DNA of 64,000 nucleotides, from assembly GCA_918807975.1 (NCBI GenBank), contig OU964921.1:22594498-22658497 (forward strand), written 5' to 3'. A model generated the notes under the pieces. That model made no database searches. It was not told the DNA's origin and worked only from the letters and a program-made list of their open reading frames with translations. This document shows, in pieces, positions 32,971 to 43,699 of the stretch; within the stretch, counting starts at the first letter, position 1; each line of letters starts with the position of its first letter. The DNA comes from Aplidium turbinatum. Taxonomy: Eukaryota > Chordata > Ascidiacea > Aplousobranchia > Polyclinidae. A program made the translations under genes and the position numbers.

Positions 32971-33500
32971 TTAAAAATACCTTAGTGCCAGTCTGGTTGT
33001 TTTTGGGACAGCTTCTTTGCCTGTGGTAAATGCTTCAGCAGATTTTGTGATAATGTGCGTGAATATGTTATCATTGGGCTGAGCATTTTGACGTCCAATG
33101 CATACCTTGTATGCTTCTATTGCACTTAATAACTGAGAAATAGTACAGTTTCTGGCACTTAGTGCAGAAGTGGCAGTGAGGGGGACAGCCCACCCAAAAA
33201 ATGTAACACCTATTTCCAAATTTTCATTTACAGTAACGGTGTACTTCGTTTGGTCACAGGGTGCTTCCTTGTAAGTAAAAATAATGTATTTCTCATCATC
33301 ATCGGCGACAAACTGCCATGGTTGCCGCAAGTGTTGGTTTGCTTGTTTCATTAAGTCTTTCAAATTTGTTGCATAAGTTCTTTCTAAGAGAGGCCGTTTC
33401 TTAGGTGAAGGTCTGACTTTGGCTACAGCTTTAGGAATTGACTTCTGTGGCACCTTTAAGTTGGCAGGGCACCAATCACTAGCTCTTTACGAGTTCCCTC
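32971..33500 (-). pseudogene. THAP gene exon following the THAP domain
   Basis: After an acceptor-like gttctttcag the minus strand reads GTRKELVIGALPT and then, in a shifted frame, VPQKSIPKAVAKVRPSPKKR. This matches the R-x-x-L-x-x-x-A-x-P-T-L-x-L-P-x-K-S linker common after THAP domains. The exon goes on with KYIIFTYKEAPCDQTKYTVT and GVTFFGWAVPLTATSALSAR to a stop. The role of this latter domain is not recognised. Confidence 0.65.
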
Positions 33501-33883
33501 TGAAAGAACATAACATAAAGTGAATGCATTCACTTACAAGTTCCAATGTAAAATGTAGAGACTGGTCTTTACCGACCGACAATTGAAATGACCAACATTT
33601 CAAAAACTTATATTTGAAACAAGAGCAGTCAAGTTCACAAAATTTCTGCTTAGTTTGTTACTGTAGCTCGATAGCTGTTTATGTGCTTATCTCATATACC
33701 AGTGTCAGACAAATTTACAGGAGAAGTTTTGCCTCTTGTTAACTTGTGTCGCCGCATCACAATGTCCACTTATTAGAAATATATATACATTATAATACTA
33801 TCATACAATGTTCACTTTTCACATGAAAACATTTTGGCAACCCTACTTCTACATAACTGTAATATGTGGCACATTTAGGCCTA

Positions 33884-34110
33884 CTAGTATTTAAATGCAT
33901 CCTTACTGTTTAAAATGTACTTTTCTTCGAAGTGCTCTTCACAGATTTTCGCTTTGTCTTTTTTAAACAAACTCTTGATGTTGTCATCTTGTCTATATGA
34001 CAACACTATCTTTTCCAGATTATCAGCCCATTCTTTCTTGTTTTCTTTACAATAATTCTTGCTAGGCACACTAAACAAGTGATGGCGTGGTGTGCCATTA
34101 GGCTACTACA
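33884..34110 (-). pseudogene. THAP-domain exon
   Basis: The minus strand reads KENKKEWADNLEKIVLSYRQ, then KAKICEEHFEEKYILNSKDA. The W-x(n)-C-x2-H-F core (KICEEHF) is the second half of a THAP zinc finger, a DNA-binding module of P-element and other transposases and of host regulators. The expected N-terminal C-x-x-x-C is poorly preserved. It sits just inside the right inverted repeat and points toward the middle of the element. Confidence 0.7.
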
Positions 34111-34689
34111 TTGAGGCATACAGCATATTATCGGCATTATATCTCTGAGCTTGTGATTCTACCTATCAAATATTGCCTTTTCACTGTTTTATTTGTTACC
34201 TACTATTCTATACCTAAACATTAAATTGAGAGCCGCTCTGATATCAATCATTCATTAATCTGAGCGGGATATAAATGCTATCATTATTATTATTATTATA
34301 ATTTCACGATTCAACTAGCAACAGTGCAAGACTATAGCCTAAGGTTTTAAAAACATTGTAAGACTTACGACGCTAGTCTAGACGGCTTATTAGAAATTCA
34401 GGTCCTTCAAAATTGATTAAGTTGCTGACAGGCTAACAGTAGCCTGGCTGGGTTAACTTTAGGGCTGCACTAGAGTTTAATTTTAGGCTTCTGACAATAA
34501 CATAATGTTAAATAATAGGTTGAAAATAGCCTAACATGTGAATAGCACCTTACCCATAGTACAAAACTATATTACTAATTAGCCAAGCACCTTAGGCGGT
34601 GAGATAGCTCAGTGATAGAGCTCAACGCACATAAAATCGAAGGAACATCCCATCTAAAACTCTTGTGATGTTCGTTTAATCTACTGCGC

Positions 34690-35336
34690 AAGTGTCTGTA
34701 GTGAAGCGTGACGGCCGACACGTAAAACGGAGCAAAAAGAGGAGTTTCCACTCATTGTGTTATATCTCGTTGGTTATGCCATGTCAAACTGGCATAACTA
34801 TGGGTTATGTTACGGACAATCGTTCCCCAAGTGAAACGTCGCATAAAACCGTTAAGGTCTCTTACGTAATGGAATATTACTAAAAAACGAGGAGAGATTG
34901 CACAAGTTTTTGTAAGACCTGTAAAACATTGCACAAACCGTTTCAACACCTGTGGGAATTGCTTTACAATGTTTATCACTGTTACGTCACAGAAGCTGGT
35001 TACGTGTGTTTGAAATATCCCAAGTCAGTTTTGTCATTTTAGAATATTGTCGTTTTAAAGGTTGGTCGAATATTAAAACTGTTTTGCTTGTGCTTACCAA
35101 CTAGACGAAATTTCCGTCTTTTATCCTAGTAATTTGTATTGTGGTGACAAGTTTTAGTGGCGTATTGCGTTGCGTCTCCCTTTTCGACAGCCTGCAGCTA
35201 TTTTTTATTGAAATACAATTCGTGAAAAGACGTTTTCAGAAGAGTATTTTTTCGGTGTCATCGCATACAGACGAAAGGATCCGGAAATTTTATGTTGCAA
35301 CTTTCCCACGAAGATATTAAGGTTTCCGTTGTGACC
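34690..35336 (-). repeat. Right arm of the long inverted repeat
   Basis: Reverse complement of the left arm at 20828-22040. Shared blocks include gatccggaaattttatgttg-like text near the outer end and gagtttccactcattgtgtt near the inner end. It lacks the solo LTR seen in the left arm. Confidence 0.75.
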
Positions 35337-35339
35337 ACA

Positions 35340-37139
35340 CGGTCGCAACACCTTAACAGAATTTCTTGTAAATTTAAAAGAAAAAGAGAGGGAAAAAAAG
35401 CTAGTAAATTTTTTTTATTTTAACAATTTAGATAGGCCAAGTAAAAAAAAATACGGCAAAACAACAGTTACTATGCTGATCGACTGACCTTAGTGGGATG
35501 TGATCATACAATATACATAGGCCTGTAGCATGGCTTACTTAATACAGGCCTTGCCATCGTGCGAGCTGGAGTCCAAGCTGGAGGCGAACAAAAACTCATG
35601 TCTATAACTTGCTAAACACACTTTTCAAGGCTTGTTTACCCATTTTGTTAAATCCTGCTCGATTGATACCATATCAGTAAATAATAATTAATTTTTTTTT
35701 CATTAAATTGATAAGTTATATGCATTCTACGTTTGATTTACAATGAATGACACATTTAAATAAAGCACATAGTGGAATAAAAGGTGTTAAATGAAACGGT
35801 ACAAATGTACTCAAGAAAACAATATTTCTTGGTCAAGCATGATCTGCTATTATTAACGTTGATTTAACGTCAGTAACGCAAATACAAGCACAACACAAAA
35901 GCGCAATGAAAAACAATATGTATGGGTCATTCTATTATAATACAGTCGAAATTTTGTAACCCATCCTTTCAGAATTTCTTCATTTTTTTAATATGTTTGA
36001 GGTATTAGGAAAAGATGAAGATTGGCATTTGTACTGTCAAAATCCATCAAGCGGTTTTCAAGATATCAACGATAATATTTTTGCCACTAGAGACGCTATT
36101 TTCATATCACAAAAAAAAAGCTTAGAATTCTTATTTTTTATGATACAGAAATAATAAAAATATGTATTCTTATAGTTTTTGGGGCAAGGAATTTAAATAT
36201 GTTATTACATTTGTGAAAAGAGCAAAGAACAACACTTTTTTTATTGTACAAAAGTTTTGGGGTACTCCATTTCAATGCCCCATATCTCAAATCTGCAAAA
36301 ATATTTTTTCCCCCAACTAATGCATGCTAAACTGTCACGAAAAGCTACCTGCTTCATGTAGAAAAGTATGATAAATACATTTTGTTGCAAGCTTCTGCAA
36401 TTGACATGAATTTTTCATTGCTACAGTATATTCATAATGCTTTCAATCAATAGACTTGGAGTGTCATACAATTAAGGCACTAATGATGCTCTACAGTAGT
36501 AGAGCGTAATGCATATGCCATAAATAGGGCACTGCTGATTATTGATTTTTTAATAAAAAATACATGATCACACAGCATATGCATCATGATGTCATAGTAA
36601 ATGTTCAATTTGATTGGTGGCAGATTTTGATTTAAATGACTTTCATTAAGTGCATCAAGTGCACCTTCGTTATCTGAAATTGCAAATTCTGATCTGTCAG
36701 CTTCAGATGTACTTGAAGATTAGCATGCATCATCACACTCATCCGTGTCAGACGGGTTGCCCTTGGCTAGAATATCAAGGTCGTTTTTTGCTAGTCTTTG
36801 GCAAGTGATGCACAATTTCAATCCGGGTGTAATTGTATTGTGGGTTTTTATCGAACTTCTTAACATGAGTATTTAATGTAATTGATTGGCGTGCTTTGGG
36901 AAGCTTAACTCCATAATGGAGTTGTAAGAAATTGCAGCATCTCGTTTGTCTCTTTTCTAATCGCGCAGTATGTATACTTGTTTGTTTGTTTGTGTTTCAT
37001 ATGTTTACCCTGCATTGCTGGAAAGCGGACTTGAGCGCTATGCATCGGTGCACACCTTCCGACGTACACCTGACCCATGCTGCAGCCGACGACAATGTCT
37101 GTTTCCGGTTGTCTACTCTACTTGTGACTTAAATTTGGT
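35340..37139. other. AT-rich stretch without a recognised gene
   Basis: No gene was recognised. The segment at 35516-35592 is an inverted copy of 40963-41036 (both contain acaggccttgccatcgtgc on one strand or the other), so it marks a dispersed repeat. The remainder is A/T-rich with no clear ends or motifs. Confidence 0.4.
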
Positions 37140-37297
37140 ACTACCCAGTACCCATTACTCGAAATCGATCACTGGGTAGAGGCAATTATCGTAAAGTTTC
37201 TTGCCCAGAGAAACAACAGCAAGTGCGGGTGGCTGGAGTCGAACATGCAGGCTCTCGACTGCGAGCCCAACGCGCTAACCACTCGGCTATTGCTGCA
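37140..37297 (-). mobile_element. tRNA-headed SINE of a second family
   Basis: On the minus strand the head reads aatagccgagtggttagcgc (box A) and tgttcgactcc (box B). The body has ttgctgttgtttctctgggc, aagaaactttacg and aattgcctctacccagtg, the kind of tail seen in widespread deuterostome and other marine-animal SINEs. Target duplications were not clear. It is unrelated to the (AATC)n SINE family. Confidence 0.75.
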
Positions 37298-37299
37298 TG

Positions 37300-38767
37300 A
37301 TAAAGGCATATCTTTGCACTTGAGTCGAAAATGCAATCTTCCACTTTGACTCCCTCTCTCCATTATGCAAGTTCTAGTTCATTTCGTTTCAACTGTGCAA
37401 TGGGTTACAATTTTTGTCGTTTGGTATACCACGTTTTAGGCTACGACATTCATCAGACTCCTTTGATTTTCCAATAAAGCTCTTCTCCAGTTCCACAACT
37501 TTGACACGTAAATTGTAGCAATAATGTTGTGTATTGTACAGTATGTTCTACAATAACTTATTTGCCTATTAAATTCCTAAACGTCATGATAGTAACACAC
37601 AATACATTGAGCACTCTGAAAGCATTGATCACTATCATATACAGTAGTAGTAGTAGTCAAAGTCTCATTAACGACGAGAATTAAAGCAAATAGCCTTGCC
37701 ATTTTGTTTTTGATGATTTAGCTAGCTTTCTGTATTTCTTAATAGGAAGTGGCTATTTTTCCACACTTAATGTCATTGTTACAATCAGCTGTTGCCAGAG
37801 TTAGGATTAAAGTTAGGGAGGGTTAAGGTAAGGTTTAGAGTTAGAAATAAGATTAGGGTTTTGATCTTTGCCCAGGACTAAAAAAAATTTTCAAACTATA
37901 CAAGTTTTTGTTTTCAACAGCTTTAATCTTTTCTCAAATTAGGGCAGAATTCCTTATCTGGCAACACTATTGAGGCTATTATTACACTACATACCGGTAG
38001 TGTAAATATAACCACAGCTTTCTTAATAACTGAATAACTATTGCTAAATTGATTAACAAATTCAGTCAAGCTTCACAAGTCATTCCATTCATTGTATGAA
38101 AAAAATGATAAATTCTTGCAATGAACAATAGACATTCATACCAAGTAACCAACTGCAAAAGTTTACAAGACTACACATTTATCATATCTTTGGCAAGAAG
38201 TAAGTAATAATTGCAATTCATCACACATTTACGCCCCATTATGAATTAATTGTTTTTAAGTTACCTAACTATAGCATGCGAGTAGTTAATTATAAGTTAT
38301 GATTTTATTCAAGCATAGGCTTACCTTTTAGGTTCCTTATAGGCTATTAACCTATTCTTGATCAGTAACATATAAAAAAAACTAAAGTTTTAATCTCTTG
38401 CTTTGACCTAGCCCTGAGCAAAGATAGCCTACTCTCTTGGTAAAATTCTCTGTTAAAAACAAACATGCATTAAGAGTAACTTTTACTCTGTAATTTGTTT
38501 ATTAAAGTTTTTATCAAATCTTGATTGCTGAGAACCTGGCTGTACCGTACTTATAGTAGGGGAGTCCTCTTGGATGTTTTGACTGTTCAAAGTTCAGCTA
38601 TAATGAAAAAACTACACCTATCTAGCAACTTAATGATTGTGAGAAATCTAATGTACGTACAACAGTTAGTGACTATTCACCAGCTACAACATTAGCTTAT
38701 AACATTACCAACATTAATAACTTGTATTAGTTGACTATACTTTGCAGCTGTCAAAAATTCGCATCTT
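37300..38767. other. AT-rich stretch without a recognised gene
   Basis: No gene, tRNA-like block or terminal repeat was made out. A short run of ttagggtt-like words near 37800-37860 resembles the unit of the repeat at 2449-2800 only superficially. Confidence 0.4.
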
Positions 38768-38776
38768 CTTGCTTGC

Positions 38777-39135
38777 GGTAGGCACTTTAACATCACCCAC
38801 TCGTCGAAGAGTGCCTGCTTTTCAATGTGAAATTGCTTTGTGTTTTAGTCACAATTTTCCTTATGAACTCCATCGATTGCAGTCATTAAGATCCTTCTTG
38901 CACTCAGTTCAGTTGCAGAAGAAAAAATAGTATTAGCAGAGGGTGGAATCGAACCCACGAAATTACTACTCCTCTGCCCTAACCATTAGGCAACGCTGGT
39001 TGTAGCGAAGCATTCAGTTAAATTTCTTTGTATCAAAATTTTTCGATCAGAATATCACGTGTCGAGTCACATGACTGAAATCAGCTGAATCGCGAGTACG
39101 CTTTTCGACAAGTGGGTAATGTTAAAGTGCCTACC
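38777..39135 (-). mobile_element. Second copy of the tRNA-bearing MITE
   Basis: The ends ggtaggcactttaacatca and gttaaagtgcctacc are inverted. The flanks cttgcttgc (38768-38776) and cttgcatgc (39136-39144) form a 9-bp duplication with one mismatch. The interior, on the minus strand, contains the same box A (ttgcctaatggttagggc), box B (ggttcgattcc) and T-run as the copy at 5114-5502. It is about 30 bp shorter. Confidence 0.85.
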
Positions 39136-39421
39136 CTTGCATGCAGCATAGATTCCTGTTTTCCCAATCATTATCTTCATAAAGACCGATTCAACATGTG
39201 GCGTGGTTGTTAATAACTCGAACAAATGGCTACTTTATTTTTAATTTATTTGCAATCAGACTCAAAGGCCATAGAATTCAAATTTTTAACAGTCATCACA
39301 CAAAATATCAGACTAACACAACATCAAGCAGGCTACATCAAACAACGTACAAAATACTGTTGTAGTGAATATAAAATGTAGAATTAAAATAGTAATCAGA
39401 AGACATAATATTGCCCAAAAG
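39136..39421. other. Spacer without a recognised gene
   Basis: A/T-rich and without recognisable motifs; it ends in the hAT target duplication cccaaaag. Confidence 0.4.
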
Positions 39422-40689
39422 CAGAGGTGGGCACCCGCTACTTTTAAAGTAGCGCGCTACCCGCTACCGCTACTTGGGTCAAAGTAGCGCGCGCTACCGA
39501 TACCCGCTACCAATTTAAAAAAGTAGCGCGCTACCCGCTACCGCTACTCGGGCTAAAGTAGCGAGCTACCGCTACTTCTTCCGCTACTTTTGTCTAAAAT
39601 GACACTAGGAAACACTCAAAGTCCCTAGTGACGCAAAAATGAGCTTGAAAACGAATGTTATCATTCGTTTACGCTGTCATTTTGATGTCGTTATAGAAAA
39701 CACATTCTAAGGGAAATTTAGTGTTACGCATCTTTCAAAAACACGAGCACTTCAAAATGAGAGTCACTAAGTCCTGCCCGCTTTCGCTTAAGCACATCTT
39801 TTCCAACAGAGAAAAGTCTCTCTACCGCAGCACTGGAAGGAATGGGGGTGTTGTATTTAATGAACAGATGTTTTAACTCGGTATTCGAAAAGCTCAAGGA
39901 CTTGCTCTTGTCCGAAAAAAAGGCGTCCACAATTGTTGCTTCCTTCTGCACCGACGTTTCACGGGGTGGCGCAAACACTCCAAAAAACACATCCTCGGAG
40001 TCATGACTGGTGTTGGTGTCACTCTTCTCGGTATCAACCTGGCTTGATGTCTCCCGCAACAGTCGAATTACATCTGTCTTGACCTTTTCTAGCAGTGCGT
40101 CAGCATCATCCGTGGAAACGTAGTGCAGAAATTGTAGCCACGATGTCTTGAAGGAGGGATGAAGACATGATGCCATAACGCATTTCATGTTGTTGAAGCA
40201 CTTGTTGAATCGTTTCTTCACCCCTTCAAGAACTTTCACTTTTAACTCCTCACAGGTCACATGACCACTGATCTCGGTCAACTTCTTCCAGCAAATTGTG
40301 ATGGTTGGAAGCAAGACTCCGTAATATGCCTTGGACTCGCCCTGGAGAATGTCTAAAGCCTGGCAGATAGGCTTCATCACACGGAGATATTCGCCGAAGA
40401 AGTTGACGTCAGCTAGAAAAGACCGAAACTTTGCAACCAAACCGATTATATAGCTTGACCACGCCAGTAGGCTATTGCAAAAAAAAACAAGCATTTTTTT
40501 CAATTTAAATTAAAAAGTAGCGGGTAGCGGGAGTGCGACTGAAAAAAGTAGCGCCTCTCCCGCTACCGCTACTTTGTAATAAAAATAGCGCCGCTACTGC
40601 AGCCGCTACTCCAACTAAAAAGTAGCGCCGCTACCACTACTTTTACCAAAAAAGTAGCGCCGCTAGTAGCGCGCTACTGCCCACCTCTG
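39422..40689 (-). mobile_element. hAT deletion derivative with gtagcgcgctac repeats
   Basis: The ends cagaggtgggcacc and its inverted partner are flanked by a perfect 8-bp duplication cccaaaag (39414-39421 and 40690-40697). About 150 bp at each end consist of agtagcgcgctacccgctac words. The interior keeps 259 codons of transposase on the minus strand. It is 1268 bp long, so the N-terminal part of the transposase is deleted. Confidence 0.93.
39724..40503 (-). pseudogene. hAT transposase, C-terminal two-thirds missing its N-terminus
   Basis: The open frame has FRSFLADVNFFGEYLRVMKP and ALDILQGESKAYYGVLLPTI from the helical insertion and RNase H-adjacent region, then TPIPSSAAVERLFSVGKDVL and LKRKRAGLSDSHFEVLVFLK at the C-terminus, the hAT dimerisation block. 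The BED finger and first catalytic Asp region are absent. The frame is uninterrupted, which suggests recent activity of the parent element. Confidence 0.9.
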
Positions 40690-40962
40690 CCCAAAAGTGG
40701 ATTGTTTGTTCAAATTATGCTTCTAAAAGTTACACATGCAGTAATAAATAAAGAAATTGTTAAATAAAGAAATTGTTAAATAAAGAAAAAGAAAAACGCC
40801 CCCTTCTAGTTGGTTGGCTATTTTCGTAAAATATTTTCTGAATCAATCGTTGTGACGATACATGCGAGAAATGCTACGAGATCGCGGAGGAGCAATTTTT
40901 TTCTTTCTTTTTATTATCTTATCGAATCTGAGAGGACTATTTACTGCAAACAGTGTAGAAGC

Positions 40963-41036
40963 AAGCTTCGCCTCCAACTTGGACTCCAGCCTGCACGATG
41001 GCAAGGCCTGTATTACGTATGCCATGGCCTGTAGGC
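40963..41036 (-). repeat. Dispersed repeat, inverted copy of 35516-35592
   Basis: The core gcacgatggcaaggcctgta is the complement of the text near 35550. Identity holds over roughly 70 bp, and no larger element could be delimited. Confidence 0.6.
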
Positions 41037-41165
41037 TACATCACATAAAGCTTTCAGAGCATTAGAGGTGCCAAGGCAATCGTCAATCTATGATGTTGTG
41101 TTATGGCATGCACTTGTTAGCCTACGTAGCCTATAGGAATTAAATGGTAGTCATATACCATCAGC

Positions 41166-41582
41166 CATGACCACCTGGAGATGCGGCCTGATTTGTCACA
41201 TTTTGCAGATTTTGATTACAGCTACTGCTAGTGCTTGACTGATATTTTTTGAGATGCTTTTAATTTTTGCGGTTTCCTAATGACATAAAACTTTTTTGTT
41301 GCCTTGGGGAAGCTGTAGCGAATGAGAAAAAGTAAGTTGAAAAACGCAAAATCAGACTGTTATTGAAAATTAACAGTCTGACTAAAATCTTCGAAATCGA
41401 ATTTTCTTTGTTTTTCTACATGTGAGAATGTTAAAACCTATTGTGTCATCTGGGAAAAAGAATAAAGAAAGCGTAAAAATCTAATTTTTAGAAAAATTTA
41501 TTTGAACGTTCGCCCAAAGTTAGAAAAACCGGGAAATTTCTGCAAAATGTGACAAATCAGGCCGTATCTTTAGGTGGCCATG
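41166..41582. mobile_element. MITE of 417 bp with about 45-bp TIRs
   Basis: The left end catgaccacctggagatgcg and the right end, reverse-complemented, catggccacctaaagatacg, share the following ggcctgatttgtcacatttt. The flanks catcagc (41159-41165) and catcaac (41583-41589) may be a 7-bp duplication with one mismatch. There is no coding content, and the superfamily is unclear. Confidence 0.7.
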
Positions 41583-41675
41583 CATCAACTATAGAAAAAT
41601 TGTTATCATTGCAAAAATCAGAAAGTAGCCTAGAGGCCAAAACTGATTAGATTGCTTGCATTGAAATCACATTGT

Positions 41676-41967
41676 CCGCCCGGATAGCTCAGTTGGTTAG
41701 CGCGTGACTTCTGGAACGAAGAAGCTTCAAGCGGCGCTGGTTCGACTCTCAACGCAAGTTACGGACTGCTCTCCGTTGAGCGGCATCTAATATTATGGAA
41801 TAATTCTCCGGCAACAAGACTTCAACAATCGGAAACTTTACTCTATCAATCTCGGTGACCGGGCCCGCGTCAGTGATTCAAAGCCTCTGCAAGTATGCGA
41901 AACTGCCAGGATTAAGCTCTTCAAGAAGCTTTCCCAGTCCGAGGATTAAATTCAATCAATCAATCAA
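41676..41967 (+). mobile_element. tRNA-headed SINE, most complete copy
   Basis: The head gcccggatagctcagttggt continues into a tRNA-like segment with box B ggttcgactctc. The body has gagcggcatctaatatta, ggcaacaagacttcaacaat and ctgccaggattaagctc, and the tail is (AATC)n. This copy shows the family consensus best: tRNA head of about 75 bp, body of about 200 bp. Confidence 0.88.
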
Positions 41968-42449
41968 GCCTAAAATAACTAGCGTTGGAACCCCTAGTTG
42001 GAACTAAAACAATACACTAACTAGAACAAACTAAATAACTCAATCTCCAAAGCTTACCGTAGGCTACTAACTTATTTCATCCAAAGTAACCTATAAAGTT
42101 AAGCATCAACATTATCGGGTCTACAGTTAGGCATGTAGGCCTATAGGCTACACATTTAGCCTATAATAGAAATTGCTGTATTTTTTAAGACGATATTAAT
42201 AGCATTCAAGGAATTTACATCTTCAACACTGCTGGTGATAACTTTTGAGCAAGACCCAATAAATTAGTGCCACAAAATTACTGAGCCACCATTGGGTCTT
42301 CCAGCACGTATGATATCACCATCATCTACGTTAGATGTGCCTATTGCAAAATGGTCATCACTAATTGTTGGCTATTAAGTAGGATACATTGAGCTTTTGT
42401 TTTGTGAGCCAGGTCTTTTGCAAAAACACAACATGATATTCTGCACATA
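41968..42449. other. AT-rich stretch without a recognised gene
   Basis: No gene, tRNA-like block or element end was recognised here. Confidence 0.35.
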
Positions 42450-42893
42450 ATGAATTTTTTTTTTCGTGGAGTAATGACGAAGTTAATTCGCAAACTGTTT
42501 GCACATAAATTCCCGAATCAGATCAAACTTGTTTTGGCCGACAACCCCGAAATGTGATTAAACGAATTAGCAAAAGTTGCCGATCAAATGTCAAAACGAA
42601 GAAACGTTTCCCATGCCACAGCAAGCGCAGTATAGCATATCGCAGAAAGAAATCCCAATGCCGCTCATGCAACAGATCGATCGCTCACAACACCTATGAA
42701 GCACTTATCGGCAAGTGTGTCAAATCTTCAGTCTTCCCGAAGCCGTCAACTTGTTAATTCCTTTCCAAACCGTTATCGCACATCATTTCAGACGCCCAGA
42801 CCCAACGTTCCCCAAACATAACAACAACTTGCTTTTATCATCAAAGGTTTGGCCACGCAGCCACTAAGTGCCGATGGCCGTGCTGATGGAACA
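42450..42893 (+). pseudogene. CsRn1-like gypsy gag fragment
   Basis: The fragment translates to Gag-like IKLVLADNPEM, LNELAKVADQMSKR and, near its end, a TCYYHQRFGHAATKCRWPC block, which is the C-x2-H-x9-C-x3-C knuckle specific to CsRn1-type elements. It is a small broken scrap with several breaks, older than and distinct from the element at 5708-12788. Confidence 0.75.
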
Positions 42894-43168
42894 CTAGGCT
42901 ACCACAATTTCACTGTCTTGTCTAACAGAGTAATGAGCTAATCTTTTGTCCTTTTATAGATCATTATAGCTGGGCTTGCAATTTTTTAGAAATGCGAATC
43001 CGGGACGCATATTGAAAACTATAAATGAACTTAATGTAGGCCTAATACAAAATAATGTAATGCAACCAATTAATTAATAAGCTATGGGCAAATTACCAAT
43101 AGCTTATTTTATTGTGTAGCCTAGGCCTATTTCAGCGATGAAAATAAAATAACTTACCTAATAATATT

Positions 43169-43691
43169 CAGTGATTTACGCGCATACAACAAATAGTGAC
43201 GCCGTCAGCGTAAACGCAAACGTTCGAAAAACCATACGACGTATGCGTCAACGTAACTTGTAAAAAAAGTTGACGGCGTCAGCGCATACACTAGCGTAAA
43301 CTCATTTTGTTTGCTAGGTGCCAAACATTCACACGGTATAAACCACTTGAAACAAACAAGTTTTATTTTGAGTTTCCACGAAGAAACACAAGCATCTGAA
43401 AGTGTTCATCTGACATTTTGCTGCGTTTTGGTTCCAACATGTCTTTTCCCATTGAAAACATTCTTTCAACTGCAGCGCTGGAAGGTATTGGCGTGTTGTA
43501 GCGAAAAAAATACATTAAAAAGTATGCGTTGACGCTATACGCTAAAAAACCGCAAAAAGTTTACGGCGTAGCCTCAAGCGACAACTATCCAAAAAAATGT
43601 GGCCGTAAGCGTTAGCGAAAACAAAAAGTCTACGCCGCAAGTCTACGGCGTAGATTTTGCAGCGTAGGCCTGTACGTAGGCTACATCTCTG
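43169..43691 (-). mobile_element. hAT deletion derivative, 523 bp
   Basis: The ends cagtgatttacgcgc and, reverse-complemented on the right, cagagatgtagccta are flanked by a perfect 8-bp duplication ataatatt (43161-43168 and 43692-43699). The subterminal zones carry gacgccgtcagcgtaaacgc and tctacgccgcaagtctacgg words. The middle retains only the C-terminal exon of the transposase. Confidence 0.9.
43363..43503 (-). pseudogene. hAT transposase C-terminal exon
   Basis: The minus strand reads RYNTPIPSSAAVERMFSMGK, then DMLEPKRSKMSDEHFQMLVF and LRGNSK before a stop. It is intact over this stretch and is the same dimerisation block as at 39724 and 17585. Confidence 0.9.
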
Positions 43692-43699
43692 ATAATATT

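Larger units (their letters stand above)
20828..35336. mobile_element. Long-TIR composite with C2H2 and THAP genes
   Basis: The left arm (20828-22040) starts ggtcacagcggtaaac and the right arm (34690-35336), reverse-complemented, starts ggtcacaacggaaacc. Homology continues inward for roughly 650-700 bp, through agacggaaattttatcc-like and gagatataacacaatgagtg blocks. Between the arms are plus-strand exons with a C2H2 finger and minus-strand exons with a THAP domain. Later insertions are two solo LTRs, a hAT element and a LINE. No flanking duplication was found, so one ancestral element is an inference. No polymerase B, capsid or retroviral-type integrase was seen. Confidence 0.55.

Noticed and set aside
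34597-34640. tRNA-like gagatagctcagtgatagag
   Set aside because: A box A-like word is present, but there is no box B at the right distance and no cloverleaf; probably a scrap of a SINE head.
20828-35336. Polinton/Maverick interpretation of the long-TIR element
   Set aside because: No DNA polymerase B, retroviral-type integrase, packaging ATPase or capsid sequence was seen; the genes present are of THAP and C2H2 type.
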